The translations under genes were made by a program, and so were the position numbers. Source: Ilyomonas sp965199845 (GTDB lineage: Bacteria > Bacteroidota > Bacteroidia > Chitinophagales > Chitinophagaceae). Taken from it: a stretch of DNA of 64,000 nt. Positions 9,228-18,427 of the stretch are shown here, one piece after another. The notes beneath the pieces are model-generated. The model worked only from the letters and a program-made list of their open reading frames with translations. It ran no database searches and was not told the origin of the DNA. Positions within the stretch are counted from its first letter, which is position 1, and every line of letters starts with the position of its first letter. The stretch is taken from assembly GCA_965199845.1 (NCBI GenBank), contig CBDATZ010000054.1, positions 496,001-560,000 on the forward strand. The letters run 5' to 3'.

Positions 9228-10120
9228 AAATCGGAGCTATAGACATCGGCAGCAACGCTGCCAGGCTGGTAATAAAAGAAATTACAAAACAAAAAAACGG
9301 TGAAATAGAATTTACCAAGCTTACTTACCTGCGCATTCCTTTGCGTTTAGGTTTTGATGTGTTTGAAACCGGAATTATTTCTGAGCAGCGAAAAGAAATG
9401 CTGCTGAACGCAATGATCACCTTTGGCACTTTGCTTAAAACGTACGATGTACATATTTTCAGAGCTTGTGCTACCAGTGCTTTGCGCGATGCAAAAAATG
9501 GAAAGGAAATGATGAAAATAGTAAAGAAAAAAACCGGCATTGCTATCGAAATTATTTCGGGCGATGAAGAAGCTTCTTTACTGTTTCAGAATTATTTTTC
9601 AGAACATCTGGATGTTACTAAAAATTACTTATTTATAGATGTTGGCGGTGGTAGCACCGAGCTTAGTTTTTTAACTGATGGCAAGCTAAAAATTAAACAG
9701 TCTTTCAATATAGGAACCATACGTTTGTTAAAGAATATGATAACCGAAAAAGACTGGGCAGAAATGAGAAAATATATTCTTGATAACAGCCCGTTATCGT
9801 CTCAGGTTACGGCTGTTGGTTCGGGTGGAAATATCAATAAAGCATTCTCAATGATCGGGCAAAAAAACGGCAAACCGTTAACTATAAAATCTCTGAAAAC
9901 GTTACAAAAAACCTTGTCATCGTTAACAGTGGAAGAACGTATGCACCAATACCAGTTGCGTGAAGATCGCGCCGATGTAATTGTACCTGCCTTGCAGATA
10001 TTTATTAATGTTATGCGCTGGGCAGACAGTGAAGATGTATTGGTACCAAAAGTGGGTCTTGCCGATGGTATGATTCAGGCTTTGTACGATTTACATAAAG
10101 CAGAAACAACGTTGAAGTAA
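9224..10120 (+). CDS. ppx: Ppx/GppA-family exopolyphosphatase
   Basis: A 298-residue protein with the ASKHA fold of the Ppx/GppA family: phosphate-1 loop IGAIDIGSNAARL at the N-terminus, GDEEA around residue 107 and phosphate-2 loop FIDVGGGSTEL around residues 137-147. It lacks the C-terminal HD extension of long E. coli-type Ppx, which is usual in Bacteroidota. It degrades polyphosphate, or hydrolyses pppGpp, and overlaps ppk1 by four bases, so synthesis and breakdown are encoded in one operon. Confidence 0.92.
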   Translation: MKIGAIDIGSNAARLVIKEITKQKNGEIEFTKLTYLRIPLRLGFDVFETGIISEQRKEMLLNAMITFGTLLKTYDVHIFRACATSALRDAKNGKEMMKIVKKKTGIAIEIISGDEEASLLFQNYFSEHLDVTKNYLFIDVGGGSTELSFLTDGKLKIKQSFNIGTIRLLKNMITEKDWAEMRKYILDNSPLSSQVTAVGSGGNINKAFSMIGQKNGKPLTIKSLKTLQKTLSSLTVEERMHQYQLREDRADVIVPALQIFINVMRWADSEDVLVPKVGLADGMIQALYDLHKAETTLK

Positions 10121-10125
10121 CATTA

Positions 10126-10389
10126 TTACATCAGTAATAAAACCTCTAAATAAACGGCCAGGCAAATTACCAGTATTATAATACAAATAGTAATTGTATA
10201 AGCGTTCTGCTTTTTCTTAGCATCTGCACTTTCGGGCGTGCTGGATAATATAATACTGTGACGGTCAAAGTAAAACCAATCAATAAATCTTCTTCGTTTT
10301 ATATTTCTGAAATAGTGAACGGTCTTAATAATCAGCAGCAAAAATAGTATTAGTAACAGCACCCCATTAATCAGGATCATTGCGGTCAT
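10126..10389 (-). CDS. small two-helix membrane protein
   Basis: 87 residues, convergent with ppx and ending five bases beyond its stop. One hydrophobic helix lies at about residues 4-22 and a second at about 67-86, with a basic and polar loop between (YFRNIKRRRF, ESADAKKKQN). It is not a family I can name. The layout suggests an inner-membrane protein with the loop in the cytoplasm by the positive-inside rule. Confidence 0.6.
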   Translation of the reverse strand: MTAMILINGVLLLILFLLLIIKTVHYFRNIKRRRFIDWFYFDRHSIILSSTPESADAKKKQNAYTITICIIILVICLAVYLEVLLLM

Positions 10390-10604
10390 TGTGATTCGGT
10401 TTTGATATAGGAACGCACGACAAAGTAAGCCAAAAAAATCATTTTACTTTTTTTAACGAAAGGATTCATAACCTCTCCCATTTTTTTTCATCTCAATACA
10501 GGACAGAATTTCAGGATATTCAAGTAGCGAAGTAACGATCGGCAATGGCTGCTAACAAACTAATAATTCTGTTTCGCTATCATTCAATTACAAAATAAAA
10601 TCGT

Positions 10605-11069
10605 ATGAAAAAACTATTACACTTTTCTCTTTTTACAGCGATCCTTTTTTCCTTTACCGCCTGCATAAAAACAGTTGAAACACCAACGCCGGTTGTCGTA
10701 GATCCGTTAGTCGGTTCGTGGTATTTATATGATGCTTCCGAATCGTACGGCAACGGCTGGTATCCGTTTGATGCCGGTATTGATGGTGTACTTTCTTTTT
10801 ACGAAAATGGAAATGCGCAATATGATGATGGCAATATATTCTTCCAGGGAAGCTGGTACACAACAGATGTATCGGATGGTTATTATGATGAATACGGAAA
10901 TTACTACACCGGTTATCATCAAAGCTTTCAGACATCGCTTTCAGGCAACAACAACGGCTCGTTAAGCCTATACTTTGATGATATTTCTTTTGCCGGCAGC
11001 AACCAGTTTACCGGCACATATTACACGGGTAAAAGTATAGAGCGATATACATTTAAAAGAAGCCGGTAA
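10605..11069 (+). CDS. small exported lipoprotein (lipocalin-like or hypothetical)
   Basis: 154 residues with a lipoprotein signal peptide (MKKLLHFSLF...FTAC) and lipid-modified Cys at about residue 20. The mature part opens with VGSWYLY and ends YTFKRSR. This pattern of a short WxL-type first strand followed by Gly/Tyr-rich strands occurs in small Bacteroidota lipocalin-like lipoproteins. It stands alone and is followed by a strong terminator. The function is unknown. Confidence 0.7.
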   Translation: MKKLLHFSLFTAILFSFTACIKTVETPTPVVVDPLVGSWYLYDASESYGNGWYPFDAGIDGVLSFYENGNAQYDDGNIFFQGSWYTTDVSDGYYDEYGNYYTGYHQSFQTSLSGNNNGSLSLYFDDISFAGSNQFTGTYYTGKSIERYTFKRSR

Positions 11070-11087
11070 GTTATTGGTTTTGTTAGT

Positions 11088-11123
11088 AAAAAGCCTTGCA
11101 GCACAATAGCGGCAAGGCTTTTT
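11088..11123 (+). terminator. intrinsic terminator after the lipoprotein gene
   Basis: Perfect 12-bp arms (11088-11099 and 11112-11123) with a 12-base loop, GC-rich at the tip side and ending in a T run. It lies 18 bases after the lipoprotein stop. Confidence 0.85.
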
Positions 11124-11191
11124 ACAAACGCTTTATCAATCCTTCACATTACTTTATAAACTGCCACTAACAGAAACTTTTCTTTTTCAAA

Positions 11192-11199
11192 TACATTTG
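11192..11199 (+). promoter_or_regulatory. candidate -7 box of the M16 peptidase gene
   Basis: TACATTTG matches the Bacteroidota sigma -7 consensus TAnnTTTG exactly and lies 18 bases before the ATG at 11218. No good -33 TTTG is seen at the usual distance, so support is modest. Confidence 0.3.
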
Positions 11200-11217
11200 C
11201 GCAAACTTATAACCACC

Positions 11218-14028
11218 ATGCTTAAAAAGCTTTTCTCTGTTTCATTTGCATCGTTAATGCTATTAACAGCCAATTACAGTTTTGCGCAAGACCTCAATAC
11301 GAAGTTACCGATTGATTCAAATATCAAAACAGGCAAACTATCAAATGGTTTAACTTATATCATCAGGAAAAACACAACGCCTGAAAATAAAGTAGAGTTG
11401 CGGTTGGTAACTAATGTGGGTTCAATACTGGAAGATGATAACCAGCAAGGTCTGGCGCATTTGATAGAACACATGGCATTTAACGGAACCACGCATTTTG
11501 AAAAAAATGAACTGGTTGATTTTTTACAAAAAATGGGTGTTCAATTTGGTGCCGATTTAAATGCTTACACCGGCTTTGACCAAACCGTTTTTATTCTCCC
11601 CATTCCATTAAGCGATAGCGGTAACCTGCGCAAAGGCTTAAGCGTATTGCAGGATTGGGCTTCGGGTGTAAGTTTTGATACTGAAGCCATTACCGGCGAA
11701 CGTCCTGTTATATTAGAAGAAAGTCGCTTGGGCAAAGGTGCCGATGACAGAATGTTTCGTAAATTATATCCCATTCAATACGAAGGTTCGCGCTATGCAG
11801 AACGCTTGCCGATTGGCATTGACAGCATCGTTCGAAATACAGCAGATTCAAACTTAACGCGTTTCTATAAAACCTGGTATCGCCCCGATTTGCAGGCTGT
11901 CATTATGGTGGGTGATATCAATGTAGATTCTGCCGAGCAATTGATAAAAGAATACTTTGGCGGATTGAAAAATCCGGCAAATGAAAAAGAACGTTTTTAT
12001 GCTTCGGTACCTGCCAGGCAAACCAGTCGGGCTTTGGTAGTAACCGATAAAGAAGCTACCAATTATGTTGTGCAGGTTCAATATCCGATGTTTAAAGAAA
12101 AAGAAGAAGTTACGCTTGGCGATTACCGCAGCGATATGATAAAAAATATTTTTACCGGTTTAATTAACGAGCGTCTCATCGAGCTGGCGCGTAGCAGCAA
12201 ACCTCCTTTCTTATATGCAGGAACCAGCTATGGAAGTGAAGCGCGTGGATATGATGGCTTTAGTGCTACTGCTGTTGCTGGTCAGCCGGGACCTGATACC
12301 GCATTAACAGCTTTGATGACAGAACTGGAAAGAGTAAAAGAATATGGCTTTACACAAAGCGAATTAGATCGTGCAAAAAAAGATCAGATGGCTGGCATAG
12401 AACAGCTTTATAACAACCGCGCAAAAACAGAATCGGGACAATTAGCAGCCGAATACATTCGCTTGTTTCTTACACACGAACCTTCGCCGGGAATCGCAGC
12501 TGAATACAAATATTACCAGGATTTGTTGCCGGGTATTACTTTGAAAGAAGTAAATACTTTATCTGATTCTTTAAAGTCGAACGAAAACATTTTTGTAAGT
12601 CTGCAAGGTCCGGCCAACGGTTCTGTAAAATTGCCCGACAGCACGCAGTTATTAGCAACTGCGAAAAAGATATTAAATACTACCGTAAAAGCTTATGAAG
12701 ACAAAGCCGTTGCTACGCAACTGATGAAGACAAAACCGGTTGCCGGCAAAATCATAAGTGAAAAGAAGAATGCAGAATTAGGCACAACAGAAATCACATT
12801 TGCCAACGGCGCTAAAGCCATTTTAAAACCTACCACTTTTAAAGATGATGAAATCATCATGACTTCATTCCGTAAAGGCGGACAATCCATTTATCCGGCG
12901 GCTGATAAAGCGGATGTAACCTTTGCTACCGGCGTGATTCAGCAAATGGGTATCGGCGCTTTTTCTCCGACAGATTTATCAAAAATTTTAGCCGGCAAAA
13001 CAGCATCAGCGTCACCGGGAATTGGCAGGTTGACTTCCGGTTTTAGCGGCAGAAGCAGTGTAAAAGATATGGAAACGATGTTACAACTCGTTTACTTATT
13101 GGCCACAGCGCCACGTAAAGACGAAGCCTTATATACTGCATGGAAAGAAAAACAAAAATCGGCTACGCAATTTGCTTTGCAAGATCCGCAAACAGCGTTT
13201 ATTGATACGTTTGTACAAGTGCGTTATGGCAACAATCCGTTATCGCCGATTGCTGTTCCATCGCCATCCGATTTTGATAAAACAAACCTGAACCGCATAC
13301 TGGCTATTTACAAAGAGCAATTCGGCAATGCGCAGGATTTCAACTTCATTTTTGTAGGCAATATTGATGTTGAAAAAATAAAACCTTTACTAACAAGTTA
13401 TATTGGCGGATTGCCTTCAAATAAAAAGCCCGCCGCCTTTAGAGACAATGGTTTGCGCCCGGTAAAAGGCGACCAGAAATTTACTTTCAAAAAAGGAACC
13501 GAGCCAAAAAGCCTTGTTATGAATGTATATTCGGGCGACACGCCTTACAGTGAAGATTTGGACTTGAAAACATCAGCTTTGACTGAAATTCTCAACATCA
13601 AAATCACCGAAGATATTCGCGAAAAAATGAGTGCTATTTATGGCGGCGGCATCTATGGCGGCTTAGCTAAATATCCGTATGGTAGTTATTCAATGATAAT
13701 GCAATTGCCAACCGGGCCGGAACATGTAGATACCGTTTTAAAAGCGGCACAAATGGAGATTGACAGCATTAAGCAAAATGGACCTTCGCAGGTAAATTTA
13801 GATAAGGTAAAAAAGACCTGGCTGGAACAATATAAAGTCAGTGTAAAAGAAAACAGTTACTGGAGCAGCAAGTTGCAAGGCATTTATTTTAATGGTGATA
13901 ATGCGCAACGTATTTACAATTATGTACAACTTGTAAATGCAATAACGGTTGATGATATTAAAGCCACTGCCAACAAATTATTTGATGGCAAAAACGTATT
14001 GCAGGCTATATTGCTTCCTGAGAAATAA
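11218..14028 (+). CDS. M16-family zinc peptidase (insulinase/pitrilysin type), exported
   Basis: The ATG at 11218 is preferred over an in-frame TTG at 11197 because it begins a clean signal peptide (MLKKLFSVSF... ending NYSFAQ, about 23 residues). The mature protein has the inverted zinc motif HxxEH (H81, E84, H85) in HLIEHMAFNG, followed by two pitrilysin halves. The second, catalytically inactive half begins near residue 520 and ends in the FNGDNAQRIYNYV block. At 936 residues it has the usual length of tandem M16 peptidases in Bacteroidota. It probably degrades peptides in the periplasm. It is monocistronic and ends at a bidirectional terminator. Confidence 0.93.
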   Translation: MLKKLFSVSFASLMLLTANYSFAQDLNTKLPIDSNIKTGKLSNGLTYIIRKNTTPENKVELRLVTNVGSILEDDNQQGLAHLIEHMAFNGTTHFEKNELVDFLQKMGVQFGADLNAYTGFDQTVFILPIPLSDSGNLRKGLSVLQDWASGVSFDTEAITGERPVILEESRLGKGADDRMFRKLYPIQYEGSRYAERLPIGIDSIVRNTADSNLTRFYKTWYRPDLQAVIMVGDINVDSAEQLIKEYFGGLKNPANEKERFYASVPARQTSRALVVTDKEATNYVVQVQYPMFKEKEEVTLGDYRSDMIKNIFTGLINERLIELARSSKPPFLYAGTSYGSEARGYDGFSATAVAGQPGPDTALTALMTELERVKEYGFTQSELDRAKKDQMAGIEQLYNNRAKTESGQLAAEYIRLFLTHEPSPGIAAEYKYYQDLLPGITLKEVNTLSDSLKSNENIFVSLQGPANGSVKLPDSTQLLATAKKILNTTVKAYEDKAVATQLMKTKPVAGKIISEKKNAELGTTEITFANGAKAILKPTTFKDDEIIMTSFRKGGQSIYPAADKADVTFATGVIQQMGIGAFSPTDLSKILAGKTASASPGIGRLTSGFSGRSSVKDMETMLQLVYLLATAPRKDEALYTAWKEKQKSATQFALQDPQTAFIDTFVQVRYGNNPLSPIAVPSPSDFDKTNLNRILAIYKEQFGNAQDFNFIFVGNIDVEKIKPLLTSYIGGLPSNKKPAAFRDNGLRPVKGDQKFTFKKGTEPKSLVMNVYSGDTPYSEDLDLKTSALTEILNIKITEDIREKMSAIYGGGIYGGLAKYPYGSYSMIMQLPTGPEHVDTVLKAAQMEIDSIKQNGPSQVNLDKVKKTWLEQYKVSVKENSYWSSKLQGIYFNGDNAQRIYNYVQLVNAITVDDIKATANKLFDGKNVLQAILLPEK

Positions 14029-14046
14029 AAAGATTTTTCTAACCTT

Positions 14047-14086
14047 AAAACAAAAGCCGGATTATAATTTATCCGGCTTTTGTTTT
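14047..14086. terminator. bidirectional terminator between convergent genes
   Basis: Perfect 16-bp inverted arms (14047-14062 and 14071-14086) with an 8-base loop. A-rich left and T-rich right tails make it work in both directions. Its right arm overlaps the first two bases of the stop codon of the minus-strand monooxygenase. Confidence 0.88.
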
Positions 14087-15215
14087 ATACTGATTTTTCT
14101 TTTTCAGCAATGTCTTTTGCAATCGTTTTTGCATCTGTTGCAATCTGCCGAATTAATCCGGTAGCTGCAGTATGGAAACCACAGAAATACAATCCGATTG
14201 TCTCAAAATATTCCTGTTTTGCAACACTTAATTTATCATCATCAAAAGCACTTATATCATTATCAATAATATTGGGAAGCATAGTTTCATAGCCTGTTGC
14301 AGCAACAATAACATCGAAGCTTTTCTCTTTGCCATTATTGAAATAAACTGTTTTTCCATTGATATAATTGATGCCGCCATAAACATCAATATGACCTTTC
14401 CCAATATGCCTGATTGTGCCAATATCTAACAAGGGAATAATACCATCTTTTTTGATTTGTTCAAACACGCCACGCTTCTGTTTTTTCAAACCTGATTTTG
14501 TAATGTCGCCGAACTTTAACCGCATCAACGGAGCAATTAACGCATCGGCAAAACGAGGTGGAAGTTTCGACAGAAACAAACTAAACTGTTGTATGGGAAT
14601 TCCCAGCAAATCGCGTGGTACAACATTAACCGGCGAACGAACCGACATAGCAGGTTTAGCGCCTTGTTCATACAAATCAATCGCTATCTCGCAAGCTGAA
14701 TTTCCAAAGCCAACAACCAATACATTTTGACCTGTAAAAGCCTGACCTGTTTTGTATTGAGAGCTATGTATGATAGTACCGGGAAATGTTTCGATCCCTT
14801 TACAGAAAAATGCTTTTGGCTGGTTATAAAAGCCTGTTGCAATGATTATATATTTTGATTTGAATGAGTCGTTATTTGTGTCTGTTATCCAGCTATCATT
14901 TTCCTTTTTTATTTGCCTGGCTTCTGTGTTAAAAGCCGGATGAATGTTATGTTCTGCCTGATAATTTTCTAAATAATCAACCACATCCTGCCGTGACGGA
15001 TAACGAGGTATTTTACTACCAAATTTTTTGTACGGAAGATGAGATAATCTTTTACTGGTATGCAAATGCAGCCGCTCATAATGATTGCGCCAGGGCGAAG
15101 CAATCTGCGTTTCCTTCTCAATCATTATATATGAAATGCCTTGCTTTTGCAAAGAAGCCGCCGAAGCCAAACCCGAAACGCTTGCACCAACAATCAATAC
15201 AGTGGTTTGTTTCAT
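14085..15215 (-). CDS. flavin-containing NAD(P)H monooxygenase-like protein
   Basis: 376 residues with two Rossmann nucleotide-binding motifs. The FAD site is at the N-terminus (VGASVSGLASA, residues 9-19) and the NADPH site GFGNSACE is near residue 168. Between them lies a cluster resembling the flavin-containing monooxygenase fingerprint (IIHSSQY). An ATGYE motif near residue 310 closes the FAD domain. The length and order fit class B flavin monooxygenases of the YUCCA/CzcO-like group. The substrate is unknown and no neighbouring pathway gene helps. Confidence 0.85.
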   Translation of the reverse strand: MKQTTVLIVGASVSGLASAASLQKQGISYIMIEKETQIASPWRNHYERLHLHTSKRLSHLPYKKFGSKIPRYPSRQDVVDYLENYQAEHNIHPAFNTEARQIKKENDSWITDTNNDSFKSKYIIIATGFYNQPKAFFCKGIETFPGTIIHSSQYKTGQAFTGQNVLVVGFGNSACEIAIDLYEQGAKPAMSVRSPVNVVPRDLLGIPIQQFSLFLSKLPPRFADALIAPLMRLKFGDITKSGLKKQKRGVFEQIKKDGIIPLLDIGTIRHIGKGHIDVYGGINYINGKTVYFNNGKEKSFDVIVAATGYETMLPNIIDNDISAFDDDKLSVAKQEYFETIGLYFCGFHTAATGLIRQIATDAKTIAKDIAEKEKSV

Positions 15216-15328
15216 GATGTGGATTGATATATTTACATGATAAGGTACAATCTTCAGAAACTTATGCCATCATAAAAATGAAGAATTGTATTAAGATTGA
15301 TCAATACAAAAACAGCTTCATAATACAC

Positions 15329-16957
15329 TTACCTGTCATCTTCTTCTTCGCCGGTTCGCAGTCTTATTTTTTCCTCTTCAATATCAATCAAAGTCTGGTA
15401 TTTCCGAATTACATCTTCATCTACTTCCGACTTCTTGTTTATTTGTTGTAATAAAGAGCGTTGCGCTTCGAACACTTCAGTAGAAATATTGAGATAATGC
15501 GTATAAGAACCATCTTTTACTTCGGAAAGCGATTGTACATTATCCGGCACATCGAGCATTTGTATATCGGTCTGGTAACGGATCTGCATATTTTTTACCA
15601 ATGGATTTTTGTCTGCTTCCCCGCTGTATTTATCCTGTAGTAATTTCAAAGCCGCTTTGGCTAATTTTCTTGCCACAAGCATATCCTGTTGTTCAAATGA
15701 AAGCGGGTAATCGTTATCCTCCAGCTTCATCCATTTTACCACAGCAGGCAATGTCAATCCCTGAAGCACAAGCGTTACGAGGATAACAATAAACGTAATG
15801 AAGATAATCAGGCTTCTTTGCGGAAACGGAATTTTAGTATCATCCAGAAAGATAGGAATAGATAACGCTGCTGCCAGCGATACCACGCCGCGCATACCTG
15901 CCCACCCGAATACAATAGGACCGCGCCATCCAGGATGCGAATCGGCCGTTGTAATAAACCGGCTGATAAAAGTGGTGAATACCGAGCCGCCGAGTGTGCA
16001 TAATATGCGCGTTATAATCAACACAACTGAAATAATCAATCCATACGTAATTGCCTGCGTTAAGCTAACGCCGTCAAGTTGTTTAATAACGACTGGTAAA
16101 ACAAGTCCTATCAGCATAAATACCAGCCCGTTTAAAGCAAAACCGAGTGTAGACCATACGCCTTCGCCCTGGAAACGGCTTCGGTAAGTAAGAATCACAT
16201 CACTTTTGCTGGATAAAAAAAGCCCGCCGCTTACAACTGCCAATACACCCGAAAAATGAAAACTTTCGGCAATGATATACATGAAATAAGGCGTGATTAA
16301 AGTGAGCATAATATCAACGTTTGTTGTGGTTGGCAGCCAGCGGTGAATGGCGTAAAAAATCATCGCGATAGCAAGACCGGTAAGTATGCCCATGATGATA
16401 ACAACAAAGAAACTAAGCGCTGCTTCGCCAAATACAAACTTGCCTGTATTTACAGCGTGCAAGGCAAACCGGAATACAATTAAGCTCGACGCATCATTCA
16501 GCAAACTTTCTCCTTCTATAATGCTGGTTACTCTTTTTGGAACGGTGATGTTTTTAAAAACAGTAGTGGCGGCTACCGCATCGGGCGGCGATACAATGCC
16601 ACCTAATAAGAAGCCTAACGATAAAGTAAAACCGGGAATAAGACTATTAGAAACGTAAGCTACCACGCAGGAAGTAAGCAATACAATTAAGAACGCAAAT
16701 ACACTAATCACCCGCCGCCACTTCCAGAATTCTTTCCATGATACCTGCCAGGCAGCTTCATATAATAAAGGCGGCAGAAAGATGACAAATATAATATCAG
16801 GATTGATATTGATATCGGGTAGTCCCGGGATAAAGCTGATGATTAAACCGCCTATAACCAGTATAATCGGGTAGGCAAGCTTCAGCTTTTGCGAGAGCAT
16901 TACCAGGAAAAGAATAACAAGAAGTAAAATAAGATATAGTAAAAGCGTATTGTGCAT
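15329..16957 (-). CDS. Na+/H+ antiporter, CPA1 family
   Basis: 542 residues. Eleven or twelve hydrophobic segments occupy about residues 5-410, followed by a cytoplasmic charged tail rich in Glu. Motifs of the cation:proton antiporter 1 family are present: LLYEAAW in helix 3, GIVSPPDAVAAT around residue 125, the ion-binding ESLLND around 147, and GWAGMRGVVSLAAALSIP around 355. It exchanges Na+ (or K+) for protons at the inner membrane. It stands alone, 113 bases from the monooxygenase start. Confidence 0.93.
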   Translation of the reverse strand: MHNTLLLYLILLLVILFLVMLSQKLKLAYPIILVIGGLIISFIPGLPDININPDIIFVIFLPPLLYEAAWQVSWKEFWKWRRVISVFAFLIVLLTSCVVAYVSNSLIPGFTLSLGFLLGGIVSPPDAVAATTVFKNITVPKRVTSIIEGESLLNDASSLIVFRFALHAVNTGKFVFGEAALSFFVVIIMGILTGLAIAMIFYAIHRWLPTTTNVDIMLTLITPYFMYIIAESFHFSGVLAVVSGGLFLSSKSDVILTYRSRFQGEGVWSTLGFALNGLVFMLIGLVLPVVIKQLDGVSLTQAITYGLIISVVLIITRILCTLGGSVFTTFISRFITTADSHPGWRGPIVFGWAGMRGVVSLAAALSIPIFLDDTKIPFPQRSLIIFITFIVILVTLVLQGLTLPAVVKWMKLEDNDYPLSFEQQDMLVARKLAKAALKLLQDKYSGEADKNPLVKNMQIRYQTDIQMLDVPDNVQSLSEVKDGSYTHYLNISTEVFEAQRSLLQQINKKSEVDEDVIRKYQTLIDIEEEKIRLRTGEEEDDR

Positions 16958-17040
16958 GTTAGCTTCAGTTAACTTTCAAAGTTAAGTAAGATGAAATAAC
17001 AATAATAAGCCATTCAGAATCAAAACACGTCCGCTATCAA

Positions 17041-18336
17041 CTACTTTCCATCCGTATATTTTTTCTCATACTTATCAAACAATTGTGTTTGATGGCTCTC
17101 CAGAGAAATCTCCCTGCCTTGTATAAAAGCATGAGTAAGAAGGTTGGTACGCATGTCCAACGCATCGCCATCGCTGATAAAAAGATTGGCATCTTTTCCC
17201 ACTTCGAGGCTTCCGGTTTTTGCATCAATACCTAAGAGTTTAGCAGCGTTTAATGTAATGGCTTGTAAAGCTTGTTCTTTGGTTAATCCATACGCTACGG
17301 CAGTTCCGGCATTAAAAGCCAGGTTACGTCCGCGCGTTTGTTCATCCACATCATTTATAGCAAATAAAACACCAGCAGATTGCAGCATAGCCGGTGTTTT
17401 ATAGGGCTGATCAACCGCATCGTCATCCGATACAGGTAAACTGTGCATTTGATTTAAAATCACACCTACATTGTTTTGCTTTAAAAGGCTTGCTATCTGC
17501 CAGCTATCTTCGCCGCCAACAATTACCAAAGCAACAGATACAGACTTTGCAATATCAATTGCTACCAATATTTGCTTTACGGTGCTGGCATGAATGAACA
17601 GCTTTTTCGTACTATCAAACAAACCTTTTATGGCTGCATATTTTAAATTGGTTTCGTTAGGTAAGCGTGTTTTCTGATAAGCTTTTGCTTCTTTCAAAAA
17701 TGCTTTAAACTGGTCTACTTTTTCCAGTCCTTCTTTTACCGGATCAGGTTGATTTTCACCTTGCGCTCTTCTTCCGCCGGGCGGCGGAGGCAATAAAGAA
17801 GGCATATAAAAATGAAGCCCGTTATCTGTTGCATAAGCCGCGTCCTGCCAGTTCCACGCATCGAGTTGCACCACAGAAGAAGAACCGCTTAATAAATCAC
17901 CTTCGGGAACAATATTCGCCAGCAAAATACCTTCAGGACGAAGCGTATTAATCACTTTCGATTCCGCATTATAAGCTACGATAGAACGCACGCTGGCATT
18001 CCAGTTGCCAATCTCATCAGCATCGCTGGTTGCCCGCACGTTGTTTACATCAACCAATCCTAAATTACTGTTCGATAAAATAAATCCCGGATATACCTGT
18101 TTGCCTTTGGCATCAATCACTTTGGCATTCATTGTATAATTGATATTTGACCCAACGGCTACTATTTTTCCATTGTCAATTAAAATGGTTGCATTCTCTA
18201 AAACCTGACCGTTTCCTACATGAACCATTGCATTGGTAATGACAATCGGCTGCGTTTGTTTTGCCGCGGGCAAAATGGTTTCCTGTGCCGATATTTTTAT
18301 TGAAATGAGTAAAAAGAGAAAGACATATTTTTTCAT
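17041..18336 (-). CDS. exported amidohydrolase-like protein lacking the HxH metal motif
   Basis: The start at 18336 gives a signal peptide (MKKYVFLFLL... ending ISAQ) and 431 residues; a longer frame to 18390 has no signal. The fold is an amidohydrolase: N-terminal beta-sandwich motif ITNAMVHVGNGQVLENATILI, then KQVYPGFI and a C-terminal GKDANLFISDGD block. Where active relatives carry the metal ligands His-x-His after PGxID, this protein reads PGFILSNSNL, so it may be inactive or bind a partner. It lies 92 bases downstream of the larger, frameshifted amidohydrolase on the same strand, so they probably share a transcript and perhaps once formed a complex. Confidence 0.8.
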   Translation of the reverse strand: MKKYVFLFLLISIKISAQETILPAAKQTQPIVITNAMVHVGNGQVLENATILIDNGKIVAVGSNINYTMNAKVIDAKGKQVYPGFILSNSNLGLVDVNNVRATSDADEIGNWNASVRSIVAYNAESKVINTLRPEGILLANIVPEGDLLSGSSSVVQLDAWNWQDAAYATDNGLHFYMPSLLPPPPGGRRAQGENQPDPVKEGLEKVDQFKAFLKEAKAYQKTRLPNETNLKYAAIKGLFDSTKKLFIHASTVKQILVAIDIAKSVSVALVIVGGEDSWQIASLLKQNNVGVILNQMHSLPVSDDDAVDQPYKTPAMLQSAGVLFAINDVDEQTRGRNLAFNAGTAVAYGLTKEQALQAITLNAAKLLGIDAKTGSLEVGKDANLFISDGDALDMRTNLLTHAFIQGREISLESHQTQLFDKYEKKYTDGK

Positions 18337-18427
18337 AAATGAGTTTGTTAGATAAGTTTTAACCACAGAGAAAAAAGTCATAGAAAACACTAAAATGTAT
18401 GTAATGAATACTTGTATTTGTGATTCA

